From positions 21,615 through 85,614 of the forward strand of contig NZ_WNZY01000021.1 of the NCBI RefSeq assembly GCF_009725205.1: a stretch of 64,000 nucleotides of DNA, in the 5' to 3' direction. Positions 43,369 through 52,620 of the stretch are shown here, piece after piece. A program made the translations under genes and the position numbers. Position 1 is the first letter of the stretch, and the number at the start of each line of letters is the position of its first letter. The DNA comes from Paenibacillus timonensis (GTDB lineage Bacteria > Bacillota > Bacilli > Paenibacillales > Paenibacillaceae). The notes beneath the pieces were generated by a model that saw only the letters and a list, made by a program, of their open reading frames with translations, did not search any database and had not been told where the DNA came from.

Positions 43369-44832
43369 ATGAAAGAAACCGCGCTGTACCGTTTGACGGA
43401 GCAAGTCCGGCGCACCGGCCGCCAAGAACAGTTATGGTCGACCGGGGATGGGATCGTTGTGGCGGTGTCCGGCGGGGTCGACTCGACGGTACTTCTGCAT
43501 ATAATGAAGGAAATCGCTGCCGACGAGACATTGGGCCTGCAATTGATCTGTGCTCATCTTCATCACGGTTTACGCGGGGATGAGGCCGACCGGGATGCGG
43601 AATTTGTACGGGGGCTGGCGGAACGTCTCGGCGTTCCCTTTGACCTGGGATACGTCGATGTTCGCAGCTATATGAAGGAAACGGGAAAAAGCCTGGAACT
43701 GGCGGCTCGGGAGAAGCGTTATGAATATTTGCATGAGGTGGCTGAGCGTTACGGAGCCTCGTCCATCGCGCTTGCGCATCACGCCGATGACCAGGCGGAG
43801 ACGGTGATGATGCGGGTGTTGCGGGGGAGCGGCCCATCCGGGCTGTCCGGAATGAGACCCAAACGCCGGGAAAAAAATGTGGAACTTATCCGTCCCTTGC
43901 TTCGTATATACAAGACGGATTTGCTCCTGGCGTGCCGCGAGTCGGGGATTCCCTTCGTGGAAGACAGCAGCAATCGAGATAAAGAGTTTACGCGAAATTC
44001 GATTCGGCTGGATGTGTTGCCTTTTTTGGGGCAATATAATGGTCAGTTGCCAGAATCGCTGAATCGGCTGGCGGAGCTGGCTGCGGCGGAGGACGATTAT
44101 CTGCAGCTCGAGGCGTCAAAGTCGTATGATATTCTTGTGCGGAAGGAAGGCGAGATTCTCTCGTTTTCGATCCCGCTTTTCGCCACTTTACATGTCGCTT
44201 TACAACGGAGGTTGATTAAACTAATATTAAATTATCTGCCTTTAAGCACGGAGGATCGCGATTTTGTCAAGATTGAGGCGATACGTCAAGGGACGATTCA
44301 AGATCGGCCTACGACATGGAGCCTGGATCTGGGCGGCGGCGTCAAATGCGTACGAGAGTATGACATGATCCGCTTTATCCCCCCGGCTGCAGAGAGTCGG
44401 ATTCCTCATCATACATATTTGGTGGAACAATTTCCGGCGGAAGTGCCGATCGAGGGCATGGACCAGAGCTTGCTTATGACGCGGCTGGGTGCCGGTAGGG
44501 AGGGCGTTCTCGCGAAGGCAGAGGGCAATAACGAAGCGATATTTGATGCGGATGAGCTGGTTTATCCGCTTACCGTGCGTTCTCGGATTCCGGGGGATGC
44601 CATGAAAGTTATGGGATTAAACGGCAGCAAAAAGGTAAAAGATATTTTCATCGATGCGAAAATACCTCCATCCCTACGCTCCCGCATCCCGATCCTAACG
44701 GATGCCGCAGGCCGGATCCTATGGATTCCCGGCGTTCGCCGTTCCGCGGTCGCCGCAGTGAACCCGCGTACGACTTCTGTCGTGCATATGGTTCTGGTAC
44801 CGACTGAGGTCCGTACGCACCTAGAGGATTAG
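43369..44832 (+). CDS. tilS: tRNA(Ile)-lysidine synthetase
   Basis: TilS adds lysine to C34 of the AUA-reading tRNA-Ile using ATP, changing both decoding and charging. The 487-aa protein has the N-type ATP pyrophosphatase loop VSGGVDST (about 33-40), the HLHHGLRGDEADRD motif and ALAHHADDQAETVMMR (16 residues), followed by the central and C-terminal TilS domains (KVKDIFIDAKIPPSLRSRIP). ATG 43369 has AGGGGAGGGGG upstream. It is followed by hprT and ftsH, the conserved trio. Confidence 0.97.
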   Translation: MKETALYRLTEQVRRTGRQEQLWSTGDGIVVAVSGGVDSTVLLHIMKEIAADETLGLQLICAHLHHGLRGDEADRDAEFVRGLAERLGVPFDLGYVDVRSYMKETGKSLELAAREKRYEYLHEVAERYGASSIALAHHADDQAETVMMRVLRGSGPSGLSGMRPKRREKNVELIRPLLRIYKTDLLLACRESGIPFVEDSSNRDKEFTRNSIRLDVLPFLGQYNGQLPESLNRLAELAAAEDDYLQLEASKSYDILVRKEGEILSFSIPLFATLHVALQRRLIKLILNYLPLSTEDRDFVKIEAIRQGTIQDRPTTWSLDLGGGVKCVREYDMIRFIPPAAESRIPHHTYLVEQFPAEVPIEGMDQSLLMTRLGAGREGVLAKAEGNNEAIFDADELVYPLTVRSRIPGDAMKVMGLNGSKKVKDIFIDAKIPPSLRSRIPILTDAAGRILWIPGVRRSAVAAVNPRTTSVVHMVLVPTEVRTHLED

Positions 44833-44876
44833 CGAAAGACCGGCATTCATAGTATAACGTAGGAGGTTCACTTATT

Positions 44877-45416
44877 TTGCTAAACGATATCCAGGAAATT
44901 TTGATTACGCGGGAACAAATTCAAGAGAAGGTCGTCGAGCTGGGCAAGCAACTGAGCGCGGAATATGAAGGCCGCAATCCGCTCGTGATTTGTATCTTGA
45001 AAGGCGCTTTTATTTTCATGGCCGACCTGGTGAAGGAAATTACTGTACCGATTGAGCTTGATTTCATGGCCGTCTCCAGTTATGGGGCGGGTACCCGTTC
45101 TTCCGGGGAAGTCAAGATCATCAAGGACTTGGATACTTCTGTAGAGGGTCGCGACATTCTGATTGTGGAGGACATTATCGATAGTGGGCTAACGCTTAGC
45201 TATTTGATTGACGTTCTCGAGCGGCGCAAGGTCAAATCCGTAAAAGTCGTAACGCTGTTCGACAAACCCGCACGGCGTACGGTGAAATTGGAAGCCGACT
45301 TGTCGGGATTTGTTCTGCCGGACGAATTCGTTGTTGGATACGGGCTGGATTATGCCGAGAAATACCGTAACCTCCCATTCATCGGAGTACTGAAGCCGGA
45401 GATTTACACCAGTTGA
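44877..45416 (+). CDS. hprT: Hypoxanthine phosphoribosyltransferase
   Basis: HprT salvages hypoxanthine and guanine with PRPP, giving IMP and GMP. The 179-aa product has the type I phosphoribosyltransferase PRPP loop [14 protein letters not shown] (about 94-107), the pyrophosphate-loop region [12 protein letters not shown] (40-51) and the purine-site segment [18 protein letters not shown]. The start is TTG 44877, with AGGAGG 10 nt upstream. In B. subtilis HprT also works with TilS and FtsH control; here the same gene trio is kept. Confidence 0.96.
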   Translation: MLNDIQEILITREQIQEKVVELGKQLSAEYEGRNPLVICILKGAFIFMADLVKEITVPIELDFMAVSSYGAGTRSSGEVKIIKDLDTSVEGRDILIVEDIIDSGLTLSYLIDVLERRKVKSVKVVTLFDKPARRTVKLEADLSGFVLPDEFVVGYGLDYAEKYRNLPFIGVLKPEIYTS

Positions 45417-45458
45417 TTTCGTCGTCCGCATGGACGAAGGACCACCCTTGCCGCAATT

Positions 45459-45488
45459 TTGAAATGGCAAGATTGGCTATGGTAAAAT
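45459..45488 (+). promoter_or_regulatory. Sigma-A promoter of ftsH
   Basis: TTGAAA (45459-45464) and TAAAAT (45483-45488) with an 18-nt spacer, 28 bp before the start codon. Confidence 0.65.
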
Positions 45489-45516
45489 AACTTAAGGTCT
45501 TGAGAGGAGGTTGGGG

Positions 45517-47646
45517 ATGAATCGGTTCATCCGGAATTCTGGTTTTTATTTAATACTTTTCTTAGTCGTGGTGGGCATCGTCCAATTCCTCAATGGCGGA
45601 CAAGAAGCAACCGTCACCCCTAAGTATTCGGACTTACGTCAGGAACTGAAGGATAATAACGTTGCTGATCTAACCGTTAAATTTGACGGTTACGCTTATC
45701 TGGTAACCGGTAAGTATAAGGAAGCTGTCAATAACGACAAGACGAAGAATTTCTCTCTATATGTTCCTTTTGACGAGAACGTTGTAAAGGAAATTATCGC
45801 TTATAGCGACCAGAACGGTTTCAGCGTGGAATGGAAGAAAATGCAGGGCGAAAGCATCTGGCTGACCTTCCTGACTTCGATCGTTCCGCTTGCGATTATG
45901 TTCATCTTGTTCTTCTTCCTGTTTAATCAAGCGCAGGGCGGCGGCGGCAAAGTCATGAACTTCGGCAAGAGTCGAGCGCGTCTCTATAATGAGGAGAAGA
46001 AGAAGGTCACGTTCGAAGACGTGGCGGGTGCCGACGAAGAGAAGCAAGAGCTTGTCGAAGTGGTTGATTTCCTGAAAGATCCGCGGAAATTCTCCGCTGT
46101 TGGCGCGAGAATTCCGAAAGGCGTATTGCTCGTGGGCCCTCCGGGTACCGGTAAAACTTTGCTCGCTCGCGCGGTAGCCGGCGAAGCGGGGGTTCCTTTC
46201 TTCAGCATTTCCGGTTCTGACTTCGTAGAAATGTTCGTTGGGGTCGGGGCATCCCGTGTCCGGGATTTGTTCGAGAATGCCAAGAAGAACGCGCCTTGTA
46301 TCATCTTTATCGACGAAATTGACGCGGTTGGCCGTCAGCGCGGCGCCGGACTTGGCGGCGGGCATGACGAACGCGAACAAACGCTGAACCAATTGCTCGT
46401 AGAAATGGACGGTTTCGGCGGTAACGAGGGCATTATCATCATCGCTGCAACGAACCGTGCGGATATTCTGGACCCGGCCTTGCTGCGTCCGGGACGTTTT
46501 GACCGTCAAATCACAGTGGATCGTCCGGATGTGAAGGGGCGTGAAGCCGTATTGAGAGTGCATGCGCGCAACAAGCCGCTGACGAAGGACGTCAAGCTAG
46601 ACGTTATCGCGAAGAGAACGACCGGTTTCACCGGTGCGGATCTGGAGAACTTGCTGAACGAAGCAGCGCTCCTCGCCGCACGTCGGAACCGCAAAGATAT
46701 CTCCATGCCGGAAGTGGATGATGCGATCGACCGCGTTATTGTCGGGACTGAGAAACGCAGCCGCGTGATCAGCGACCGTGAGAAACGGATCGTAGCTTAC
46801 CACGAAGCGGGGCATACCATTGTCGGTTACTTTTTGGAGCATGCCGATATGGTACACAAAGTAACGATTATTCCACGCGGTCGTGCCGGCGGGTATGTGA
46901 TCATGCTGCCGAAGGAAGACCGTATGTTGGCCACGAAGAACGAGCTGCTGGACCGGGTAACCGGGTTACTTGGCGGCCGCGTATCCGAGGAGCTGTTTAT
47001 CGGCGAAATCGGGACCGGCGCGTACAGCGACTTCCAGCAAGCGACCAACATCGTGCGCAGCATGATTATCGAATACGGGATGAGCGAGAAGCTCGGACCG
47101 ATGCAGTTCGGCACGTCGCAAGGCCAAGTGTTCCTGGGCCGCGATATCGGCCACGAACAGAATTACAGCGATCAAATCGCTTACGAGATCGATCAGGAAA
47201 TGCACCGGTTCATCAGCGAATCGTATGAACGTTGTAAGCAGTTGCTGACCGAGCATGCCAAGGAAGTCCACCTCATCGCGGAAACGCTGCTTGAAGTGGA
47301 AACTTTGGAGCTGGAGCAAATCAAGTCTCTGATTGAAACCGGCTCGTTGGACGGCTTGAAGAAGGACGGCAAAGACGACGGCAACGGTTCTTCGGAACCG
47401 GGTGAACCGACCATCGACAACGTTGGTGATGTTCGCGTTCGTATCCAAGGCAAAACTGAGGATCCGGCGCCTACCGCCCCAGTTGGGGACATTCCAAATG
47501 ACGTTCCGGGCGGCACGGCCAGCGATCGGACGAATGATCCGGTCGTCGACGCACCGCAAGGCACCGTCAGCGACACCCCGGCTCAATCCGATTCGGCTGA
47601 CGAAGGCAAAGATCCAAACAACGGTGGCAGCACGCCAACCGTGTAA
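45517..47646 (+). CDS. ftsH: ATP-dependent zinc metalloprotease FtsH
   Basis: FtsH is a membrane-bound hexameric AAA+ protease that degrades misplaced membrane proteins and regulators. The 709-aa protein has two transmembrane helices (about 8-25 and 116-137) around an external domain, an AAA+ module with Walker A GPPGTGKT (207-214), Walker [12 protein letters not shown] and the second-region-of-homology Arg segment, and the zinc site HEAGH (429-433). The last ~95 residues are an acidic Pro/Thr/Gly/Asp-rich tail ([22 protein letters not shown]), longer than in B. subtilis (637 aa). ATG 45517 has GAGGAGG 6 nt upstream; an in-frame TTG at 45511 is too close to it. Confidence 0.97.
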   Translation: MNRFIRNSGFYLILFLVVVGIVQFLNGGQEATVTPKYSDLRQELKDNNVADLTVKFDGYAYLVTGKYKEAVNNDKTKNFSLYVPFDENVVKEIIAYSDQNGFSVEWKKMQGESIWLTFLTSIVPLAIMFILFFFLFNQAQGGGGKVMNFGKSRARLYNEEKKKVTFEDVAGADEEKQELVEVVDFLKDPRKFSAVGARIPKGVLLVGPPGTGKTLLARAVAGEAGVPFFSISGSDFVEMFVGVGASRVRDLFENAKKNAPCIIFIDEIDAVGRQRGAGLGGGHDEREQTLNQLLVEMDGFGGNEGIIIIAATNRADILDPALLRPGRFDRQITVDRPDVKGREAVLRVHARNKPLTKDVKLDVIAKRTTGFTGADLENLLNEAALLAARRNRKDISMPEVDDAIDRVIVGTEKRSRVISDREKRIVAYHEAGHTIVGYFLEHADMVHKVTIIPRGRAGGYVIMLPKEDRMLATKNELLDRVTGLLGGRVSEELFIGEIGTGAYSDFQQATNIVRSMIIEYGMSEKLGPMQFGTSQGQVFLGRDIGHEQNYSDQIAYEIDQEMHRFISESYERCKQLLTEHAKEVHLIAETLLEVETLELEQIKSLIETGSLDGLKKDGKDDGNGSSEPGEPTIDNVGDVRVRIQGKTEDPAPTAPVGDIPNDVPGGTASDRTNDPVVDAPQGTVSDTPAQSDSADEGKDPNNGGSTPTV

Positions 47647-47666
47647 ACCATATCAGCAAAGACCTC

Positions 47667-47698
47667 ATCCGGGAAACGTGACGTTTCCCGGATTTTTT
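47667..47698 (+). terminator. Terminator after ftsH
   Basis: ATCCGGGAAACGT (47667-47679) and ACGTTTCCCGGAT (47681-47693) are a perfect inverted repeat (the loop closes inside it), followed by TTTTT. Confidence 0.93.
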
Positions 47699-47727
47699 GT
47701 TTGAGATGTGGGAGCCCGCTTGTGAAT

Positions 47728-47910
47728 GTATGCGAAAAATCGAATAGAAATCATTAGATTTGGCGATTTCTACGGAATGTATATGAAATTCCGCATACGT
47801 TTACGCAAATGGAAGAGAAAGAGCTAGAATCTGTATGAAAAACCGAATAGAATTCGGGATTCATGCTACGAGTCACACTTTTTGTGCGAAAAATCGAATA
47901 TAATTCGCTT
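47728..47910. repeat. Array C: four units at ~50-bp pitch between ftsH and nadA
   Basis: Four units start at 47728, 47779, 47833 and 47884 (spacing 51, 54, 51). The best-kept word is GTATGCGAAAAATCGAAT (units 1, 3 and 4); unit 2 is diverged. Units 3 and 4 hold short palindromes, CCGAAT-AGA-ATTCGG and CGAAT-ATA-ATTCG. Spacers are unrelated. The remainder of the 640-bp gap (47,911-48,100) shows no gene. Confidence 0.6.
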
Positions 47911-48102
47911 CTATAGGGGTGTAGGAACAATTCGAGCGTTTGCCCCGTACCCGCCAGGTGTCGCTTACAATGGGGGGGAAGCGAGTCCCGGCCCTTTTTA
48001 CCAAAAATTTTAGATAATCAAGAACGCTCGAATCCCCTCGTTAATCCTGATTTTTCCTGCAAAATCATGGGCAATTGCCGCTATACGCAAGCGGACGGCG
48101 CA

Positions 48103-48131
48103 TTGACAGTGCCTTTCACCTTGTGTAAATT
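48103..48131 (+). promoter_or_regulatory. Sigma-A promoter of nadABC
   Basis: TTGACA (48103-48108) and TAAATT (48126-48131) with a 17-nt spacer and a TGTG extension before the -10. The leader to nadA is about 150 nt and includes an inverted repeat GTGAAA...TTTCAC near 48,149-48,178. I could not identify a NiaR operator with confidence. Confidence 0.7.
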
Positions 48132-48290
48132 AGTTGATAAACACCGTGTGAAATTTAATACGTTCTTGCCGTTTCACGCAGGATTGCCATACAAAGCAGC
48201 GAGAAGCCCGACCGACGCGAAGAGAGATAGAAGGCTAGGTGGGGCCAAACAGCAACAGACGATACAAGAGCTTATGGGGGAGGAATTCAA

Positions 48291-49229
48291 GTGGAGGCTC
48301 TAGCGCTTGAACGTAAAGCCGAAATGAACCGCGAACTGCGGGAAAGGCTGGTTCAGCTCAAGAAAGAACGCAACGCAATCATACTGGCACATTATTATCA
48401 GCGGGATGAGATCCAAGAGGTGGCGGATTTCCGGGGTGATTCTTTTTTGCTGGCTCAGAAGGCCGCTTCGACCGATGCGGAAACGATCGTGTTCTGCGGC
48501 GTTCATTTTATGGGGGAAAGTGCGAAGATTCTGGCGCCAAACAAAACGGTGCTTATTCCTGATGAGCGTGCGGGTTGCCCGATGGCCGACATGGTGAATG
48601 TCGACGGCTTGCGTAAGCTGAAGGCCCAGCATCCAAACGCCAAAGTGGTGACGTACATCAACTCCTCGGCAGAAATCAAGGCAGAGACCGATATCTGCTG
48701 CACCTCGTCAAATGCAGTGAAAGTGATCAATTCTGTCGATGCGGACGAAATCATCTGGGTGCCGGATAAGAACCTTGGCCATTACGTGCAGCAGCATACC
48801 GACAAGAAGCTGATTATCTGGGAAGGGTACTGCAACACGCATGATATGTTGATGGTCAAAGACGTCGTTGAGATGAAAGCGAAATACCCGAACGCCGAGT
48901 TCGTCGTGCATCCGGAGTGTCGTCCGGAGGTTGTAGCGATGGGCGATTTCGTGGGCAGCACTACGGCAATCTTGGATTATTGCAAAAATTCCTCCGCCAA
49001 GGAGTTTATCGTCGGTACGGAGGATGGAACAGGGTATCAGCTGCGTAATGACAGCCCGGACAAAACGTTCCATTTTGCCACCAAATTCCTGGTTTGCCCG
49101 AACATGAAAGTCAATAACTTGAAGAAACTGGTCAAATGCCTGGAAACGATGCAGCCGCAAATCTACGTACCGACCGTCGTTGCCGACAAAGCCAGATTAT
49201 CCTTAGAGCGCATGTTACAAGTTAAGTAG
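48291..49229 (+). CDS. nadA: Quinolinate synthase NadA
   Basis: NadA condenses iminoaspartate (from NadB) with dihydroxyacetone phosphate to quinolinate, the NAD precursor, using a [4Fe-4S] cluster. The 312-aa product is the short form found in Thermotoga and clostridia, not the ~368-aa B. subtilis form. Cluster ligands by alignment of motifs are Cys96 (DERAGCPMAD), Cys181 (EGYCNTHD) and Cys269 (FLVCPNMK). The triplicate substrate motifs ILAHYYQ, YINSSAEIKA and VHPECRPEV are present. The start is GTG 48291, with GGGGGAGG 7 nt upstream. It leads a nadA-nadB-nadC operon, absent from this locus in B. subtilis. Confidence 0.95.
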   Translation: MEALALERKAEMNRELRERLVQLKKERNAIILAHYYQRDEIQEVADFRGDSFLLAQKAASTDAETIVFCGVHFMGESAKILAPNKTVLIPDERAGCPMADMVNVDGLRKLKAQHPNAKVVTYINSSAEIKAETDICCTSSNAVKVINSVDADEIIWVPDKNLGHYVQQHTDKKLIIWEGYCNTHDMLMVKDVVEMKAKYPNAEFVVHPECRPEVVAMGDFVGSTTAILDYCKNSSAKEFIVGTEDGTGYQLRNDSPDKTFHFATKFLVCPNMKVNNLKKLVKCLETMQPQIYVPTVVADKARLSLERMLQVK

Positions 49230-49262
49230 CATGCGCTACTCTCTTGTCCAAGATAGGTGACG

Positions 49263-50882
49263 ATGGTGATTCCACAATATTTGGTTGATTTTGAGGCAGG
49301 ACAGCTGCCGGTCGTCGATACGGATGTCATCGTGATCGGTTCGGGGATTGCGGGGCTCTTTACCGCTATCAAAGCAAGTGAAAAAGAGCGCGTGATCCTG
49401 ATTACAAAAAAATCGATGCTGGAAAGCAATACCAGGTACGCTCAAGGCGGCATCGCCGCTGTGATTTCCGAAGAGGATTCCCCGGTTTATCACCGTCAGG
49501 ATACGCTGCTGGCCGGAGCGGGCTTATGCTCCTCTGAAGCGGTGGATATCCTGGTCAACGAAGGGCCGGAAGGCGTTAAAGAGCTGATGATGTTAGGCAC
49601 CGCCTTCGATTTGGAGAACGGTGAGCTCGCTCTGACGAAAGAGGGGGCGCACAGCCATCGCCGGATCTTGCATGCCCATGGGGATGCGACGGGATATGAG
49701 ATCGTGCGAGCCTTGTCCGAGCAAGCGGGAGCCCATCCCAATATCGAAGTTTGGGACAATCATTATGTGATCGATTTGATCACCGAGGAGAATGAATGCC
49801 TAGGCGCGCTCGTACAGCGGCCAGACGGGCAGCGCGTGTTTCTGCGCGGGAATGCGACGATTCTGTGCTCCGGCGGAGCTGGGCAGTTGTATCGCTATAC
49901 GACCAATCCCGAGGTAGCCACGGGCGATGGGGTTGCTATCGCATACCGGGCGGGAGCGATTCTTCGCGACATGGAGTTTATTCAATTTCACCCTACATCG
50001 CTCTGTTATCCGGGCGCGCCGCGGTTTCTGATCTCTGAGGCGGTTCGCGGCGAAGGGGCCGTGTTGCGCAATATCAAAGGCGAGCGGTTCATGAGTAAAT
50101 ACCATGAGCTGCTTGAGCTGGCGCCGCGGGATATCGTGGCTCGGGCCATCGTCAGCGAAATGGAAGCGACGGGGGCAAGCATCGTGTACCTCGATATCAC
50201 GCACGAGGATCCGGAGAAAGTCAGATCCCGATTCCCAACGATTTACGAAACCTGCCTTGGCTATGGGCTTGATTTGACGGCCGACTGGATTCCCGTTGCG
50301 CCGGCTGCGCATTATATGATGGGAGGCGTCCGTGTCAGCCATCACGGAGAGACGAGTGTGCATCGGTTGTTCGCCTGCGGCGAAGTTTCGTCGACCGGCG
50401 TACATGGCGCGAACCGGCTGGCCAGCAACTCGTTGTCGGAAGCGATCGTGTTCGGGCGCCGGATTATTCAGCGGATTGGGGAGCTGCCTCCGCGCACCCG
50501 AACCGGGGAGACCGTGGCTTACCATGACGGCCGTCTGGCTCCGGCACCGTCTTCGTTAGTGGAACGCCGCTTGGACTTGCAGAAAACGATGGTCCGCCGT
50601 GCCGGTTTGCGTCGAACGGCGGAAGGATTGGCCAAGGGGATCACGGAGCTGGAGCGGCATCAGGCGATTTTTAGCCAGGCGCTGCATACCCGCGAAGAGT
50701 GGGAATACGCCAATATGCTGACCTGCGCGCTGCTGTTGGCCAAATCGGCGCTAGCGCGCGAGGAGAGCCGGGGCGGGCATTACCGCGAGGACTTCCCGGA
50801 ACGCAGCGACGAGAAGTGGCGCAAGCATCTACTTTGGCAGCGGGATAAAGGAATGTTGGAGGAAACTAGCGATGATGTTTAA
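49263..50882 (+). CDS. nadB: L-aspartate oxidase NadB
   Basis: NadB is an FAD enzyme that oxidises aspartate to iminoaspartate for NadA. The 539-aa protein has the dinucleotide fold VIGSGIAGLFTAIKA (about 24-38) and the succinate-dehydrogenase/fumarate-reductase family motifs NTRYAQGGIAAV, EFIQFHPT, RGEGAVLRN and EVSSTGVHGANRLASNSLSE (20 residues). Its C-terminal helical domain is shortened as usual for the family. The start is uncertain: GTG 49257, ATG 49263 and GTG 49266 are all close to AGGTGA at 49255-49260. ATG 49263 is taken by convention. Its end overlaps nadC by 11 nt. Confidence 0.94.
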   Translation: MVIPQYLVDFEAGQLPVVDTDVIVIGSGIAGLFTAIKASEKERVILITKKSMLESNTRYAQGGIAAVISEEDSPVYHRQDTLLAGAGLCSSEAVDILVNEGPEGVKELMMLGTAFDLENGELALTKEGAHSHRRILHAHGDATGYEIVRALSEQAGAHPNIEVWDNHYVIDLITEENECLGALVQRPDGQRVFLRGNATILCSGGAGQLYRYTTNPEVATGDGVAIAYRAGAILRDMEFIQFHPTSLCYPGAPRFLISEAVRGEGAVLRNIKGERFMSKYHELLELAPRDIVARAIVSEMEATGASIVYLDITHEDPEKVRSRFPTIYETCLGYGLDLTADWIPVAPAAHYMMGGVRVSHHGETSVHRLFACGEVSSTGVHGANRLASNSLSEAIVFGRRIIQRIGELPPRTRTGETVAYHDGRLAPAPSSLVERRLDLQKTMVRRAGLRRTAEGLAKGITELERHQAIFSQALHTREEWEYANMLTCALLLAKSALAREESRGGHYREDFPERSDEKWRKHLLWQRDKGMLEETSDDV

Positions 50883-51738
50883 TGGATATAATGAAGGACT
50901 TGTGGAGGCCATCCGCGGCTGGTTGAAGGAAGATGTGGGCTCCGGTGACGTGACGACCGCGGTAACGATCCCTGCGGGTCATGAGTCCAAAGGGATCATT
51001 CATGCCAAGCAGGGCGGGATTGTTGCCGGAGTGCCGGTGGCTCAGCTTGTCTTCGAGATCGTGGATCCGAATCTGACGTTTACGCCGCACGTGAAGGACG
51101 GGGAACGTATCGAGAAAGGCGCGATTCTGGCCGAGGTGGAAGGAAGCACGCATAGTATTTTGACCGGGGAGCGGTTAGCCCTGAACTTGTTGCAACGCTT
51201 GTCTGGTATCGCAACGCGCACGAAGACGTTTGTGGAAGCGTTGGGCGGGCTGCCGACCCGGCTGGTGGATACACGCAAGACGACGCCGGGCCACCGGATG
51301 CTGGAGAAGTATGCGGTCCGTACTGGAGGAGGTTCGAATCACCGCTTCGGGTTGTACGACGCCGTCATGATCAAGGATAATCATATTAAAGGGGCCGGTG
51401 GCATCACCCAGGCGGTGAGCCGCGCTCGTGCTCATATTCCGCACACGATGACGATTGAAGTGGAGACGGAAAACCTGGAACAGGTGGAGGAAGCCCTGCA
51501 AGCTGGCGCGAATATTATCATGCTCGACAACATGGCTCCCGACCTGATGAAGGAAGCGGTGCGCCGAATCAAGACCAAGGCGCCGCATGTGACGGTGGAA
51601 GCATCGGGCAACGTGTCGCTGGAAACGATCCGTGGGATTGCCGAGAGCGGCGTGGACGTCATTTCTGTGGGACGTCTGACGTATTCTTTTGAAAGCCTGG
51701 ATATCAGTTTGGATTTGAACGGCAAAAAGGAGGCCTAA
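50872..51738 (+). CDS. nadC: Nicotinate-nucleotide pyrophosphorylase (carboxylating) NadC
   Basis: NadC converts quinolinate and PRPP to nicotinate mononucleotide, CO2 and PPi. The 288-aa product shows [10 protein letters not shown] near 19, the [15 protein letters not shown] substrate loop, [20 protein letters not shown] (20 residues) and the C-terminal [20 protein letters not shown] (20 residues). ATG 50872 lies inside nadB, with GGAGG 9 nt upstream, so translation is coupled. coaX begins 7 bp after its stop. Confidence 0.96.
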   Translation: MMFNGYNEGLVEAIRGWLKEDVGSGDVTTAVTIPAGHESKGIIHAKQGGIVAGVPVAQLVFEIVDPNLTFTPHVKDGERIEKGAILAEVEGSTHSILTGERLALNLLQRLSGIATRTKTFVEALGGLPTRLVDTRKTTPGHRMLEKYAVRTGGGSNHRFGLYDAVMIKDNHIKGAGGITQAVSRARAHIPHTMTIEVETENLEQVEEALQAGANIIMLDNMAPDLMKEAVRRIKTKAPHVTVEASGNVSLETIRGIAESGVDVISVGRLTYSFESLDISLDLNGKKEA

Positions 51739-51745
51739 CAAGCGC

Positions 51746-52510
51746 ATGTTCCTTGTAGTCGATGTAGGCAATACGAATATCGTGCTGGGGATTTACCGGG
51801 GCAAGGAGTTGCTCCATCATTTCCGCATCAGTACGAATCGCCAGGCCACGGTGGACGAGTACGGCGTATTGATCCATAATCTGTTCCACATGGTGGGGAT
51901 CCGGGAAGCCGAGATGGAGGGCGTCATCATTTCCTCGGTAGTACCGCCGTTAATGCACGTGCTTGAGGAGCTGAGCGAAAAATATTTGCGGCACAAGCCG
52001 CTGGTCGTTGGCCCGGGGATCAAAACCGGGCTGAACCTCCGTTACGAAAATCCGCGCGAAGTTGGAGCGGACCGGATCGTCAACGCGGTGGCCGCCATCG
52101 AGCAGTACGGAGGGCCGCTGGTCGTCGTTGACTTCGGCACGGCCACGACGTTTGACTGCATCGATGCGGCATGCAATTACCTTGGCGGCGCGATCGTGCC
52201 GGGCATCGGGATTTCGACGGAAGCGCTGTATCAGCGAGCTTCCAAGCTGCCGCGCATCGAACTCGAGAAGCCGAAGAAGGTTATTGGCCGCAATACGGTG
52301 AATGCGATGCAGGCCGGGATTATTTTTGGCTATGCTGGACAGGTTGATGGCATTGTGGAACGGATCGCTCAGGAGATGGGCGAGAAACCGAAGGTGATCG
52401 CGACCGGAGGACTTGCGGAGCTGATCGCCAGCGAAACGCGAACCATTGAAGAAGTAAACTCGCAGCTAACCCTGGAAGGGCTGCGGATTATCTACGAACG
52501 CAATCAATAA
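51746..52510 (+). CDS. coaX: Type III pantothenate kinase CoaX
   Basis: CoaX phosphorylates pantothenate, the first step of coenzyme A synthesis; the type III enzyme is not feedback-inhibited by CoA. The 254-aa chain has the ASKHA-fold motifs DVGNTN (6-11), the [11 protein letters not shown] segment, and [15 protein letters not shown] 51746 follows GGAGG at 51729-51733, 12 nt away, a long spacing. In B. subtilis coaX follows ftsH directly; here nadABC comes between and the four genes appear to form one operon. Confidence 0.95.
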   Translation: MFLVVDVGNTNIVLGIYRGKELLHHFRISTNRQATVDEYGVLIHNLFHMVGIREAEMEGVIISSVVPPLMHVLEELSEKYLRHKPLVVGPGIKTGLNLRYENPREVGADRIVNAVAAIEQYGGPLVVVDFGTATTFDCIDAACNYLGGAIVPGIGISTEALYQRASKLPRIELEKPKKVIGRNTVNAMQAGIIFGYAGQVDGIVERIAQEMGEKPKVIATGGLAELIASETRTIEEVNSQLTLEGLRIIYERNQ

Positions 52511-52553
52511 AGCAGGCGATGGTTATACTGGTATAAGTTGAAATCTCAAGTCA

Positions 52554-52588
52554 AGTTCAAAAAGTCAGGATAGATGACTTTTTGAACT
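52554..52588. repeat. Minimal inverted-repeat arm element upstream of hslO
   Basis: AGTTCAAAAAGTCA (52554-52567) and TGACTTTTTGAACT (52575-52588) are a perfect 14-bp inverted repeat with a 7-nt loop. They are the same arms as at glmU, except for two bases, but without the 141-bp core. The similarity runs on into the flank (TACCTTT, AGAAG) next to the ribosome site. No T-tract follows the stem. Confidence 0.75.
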
Positions 52589-52620
52589 ACCTTTGTAAGA
52601 AGCGAAAGGAGGTCCTTCGC

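Noticed and set aside
48067..48303. 78-aa frame before nadA
   Set aside because: It covers the nad promoter and leader and ends inside nadA; no ribosome site.
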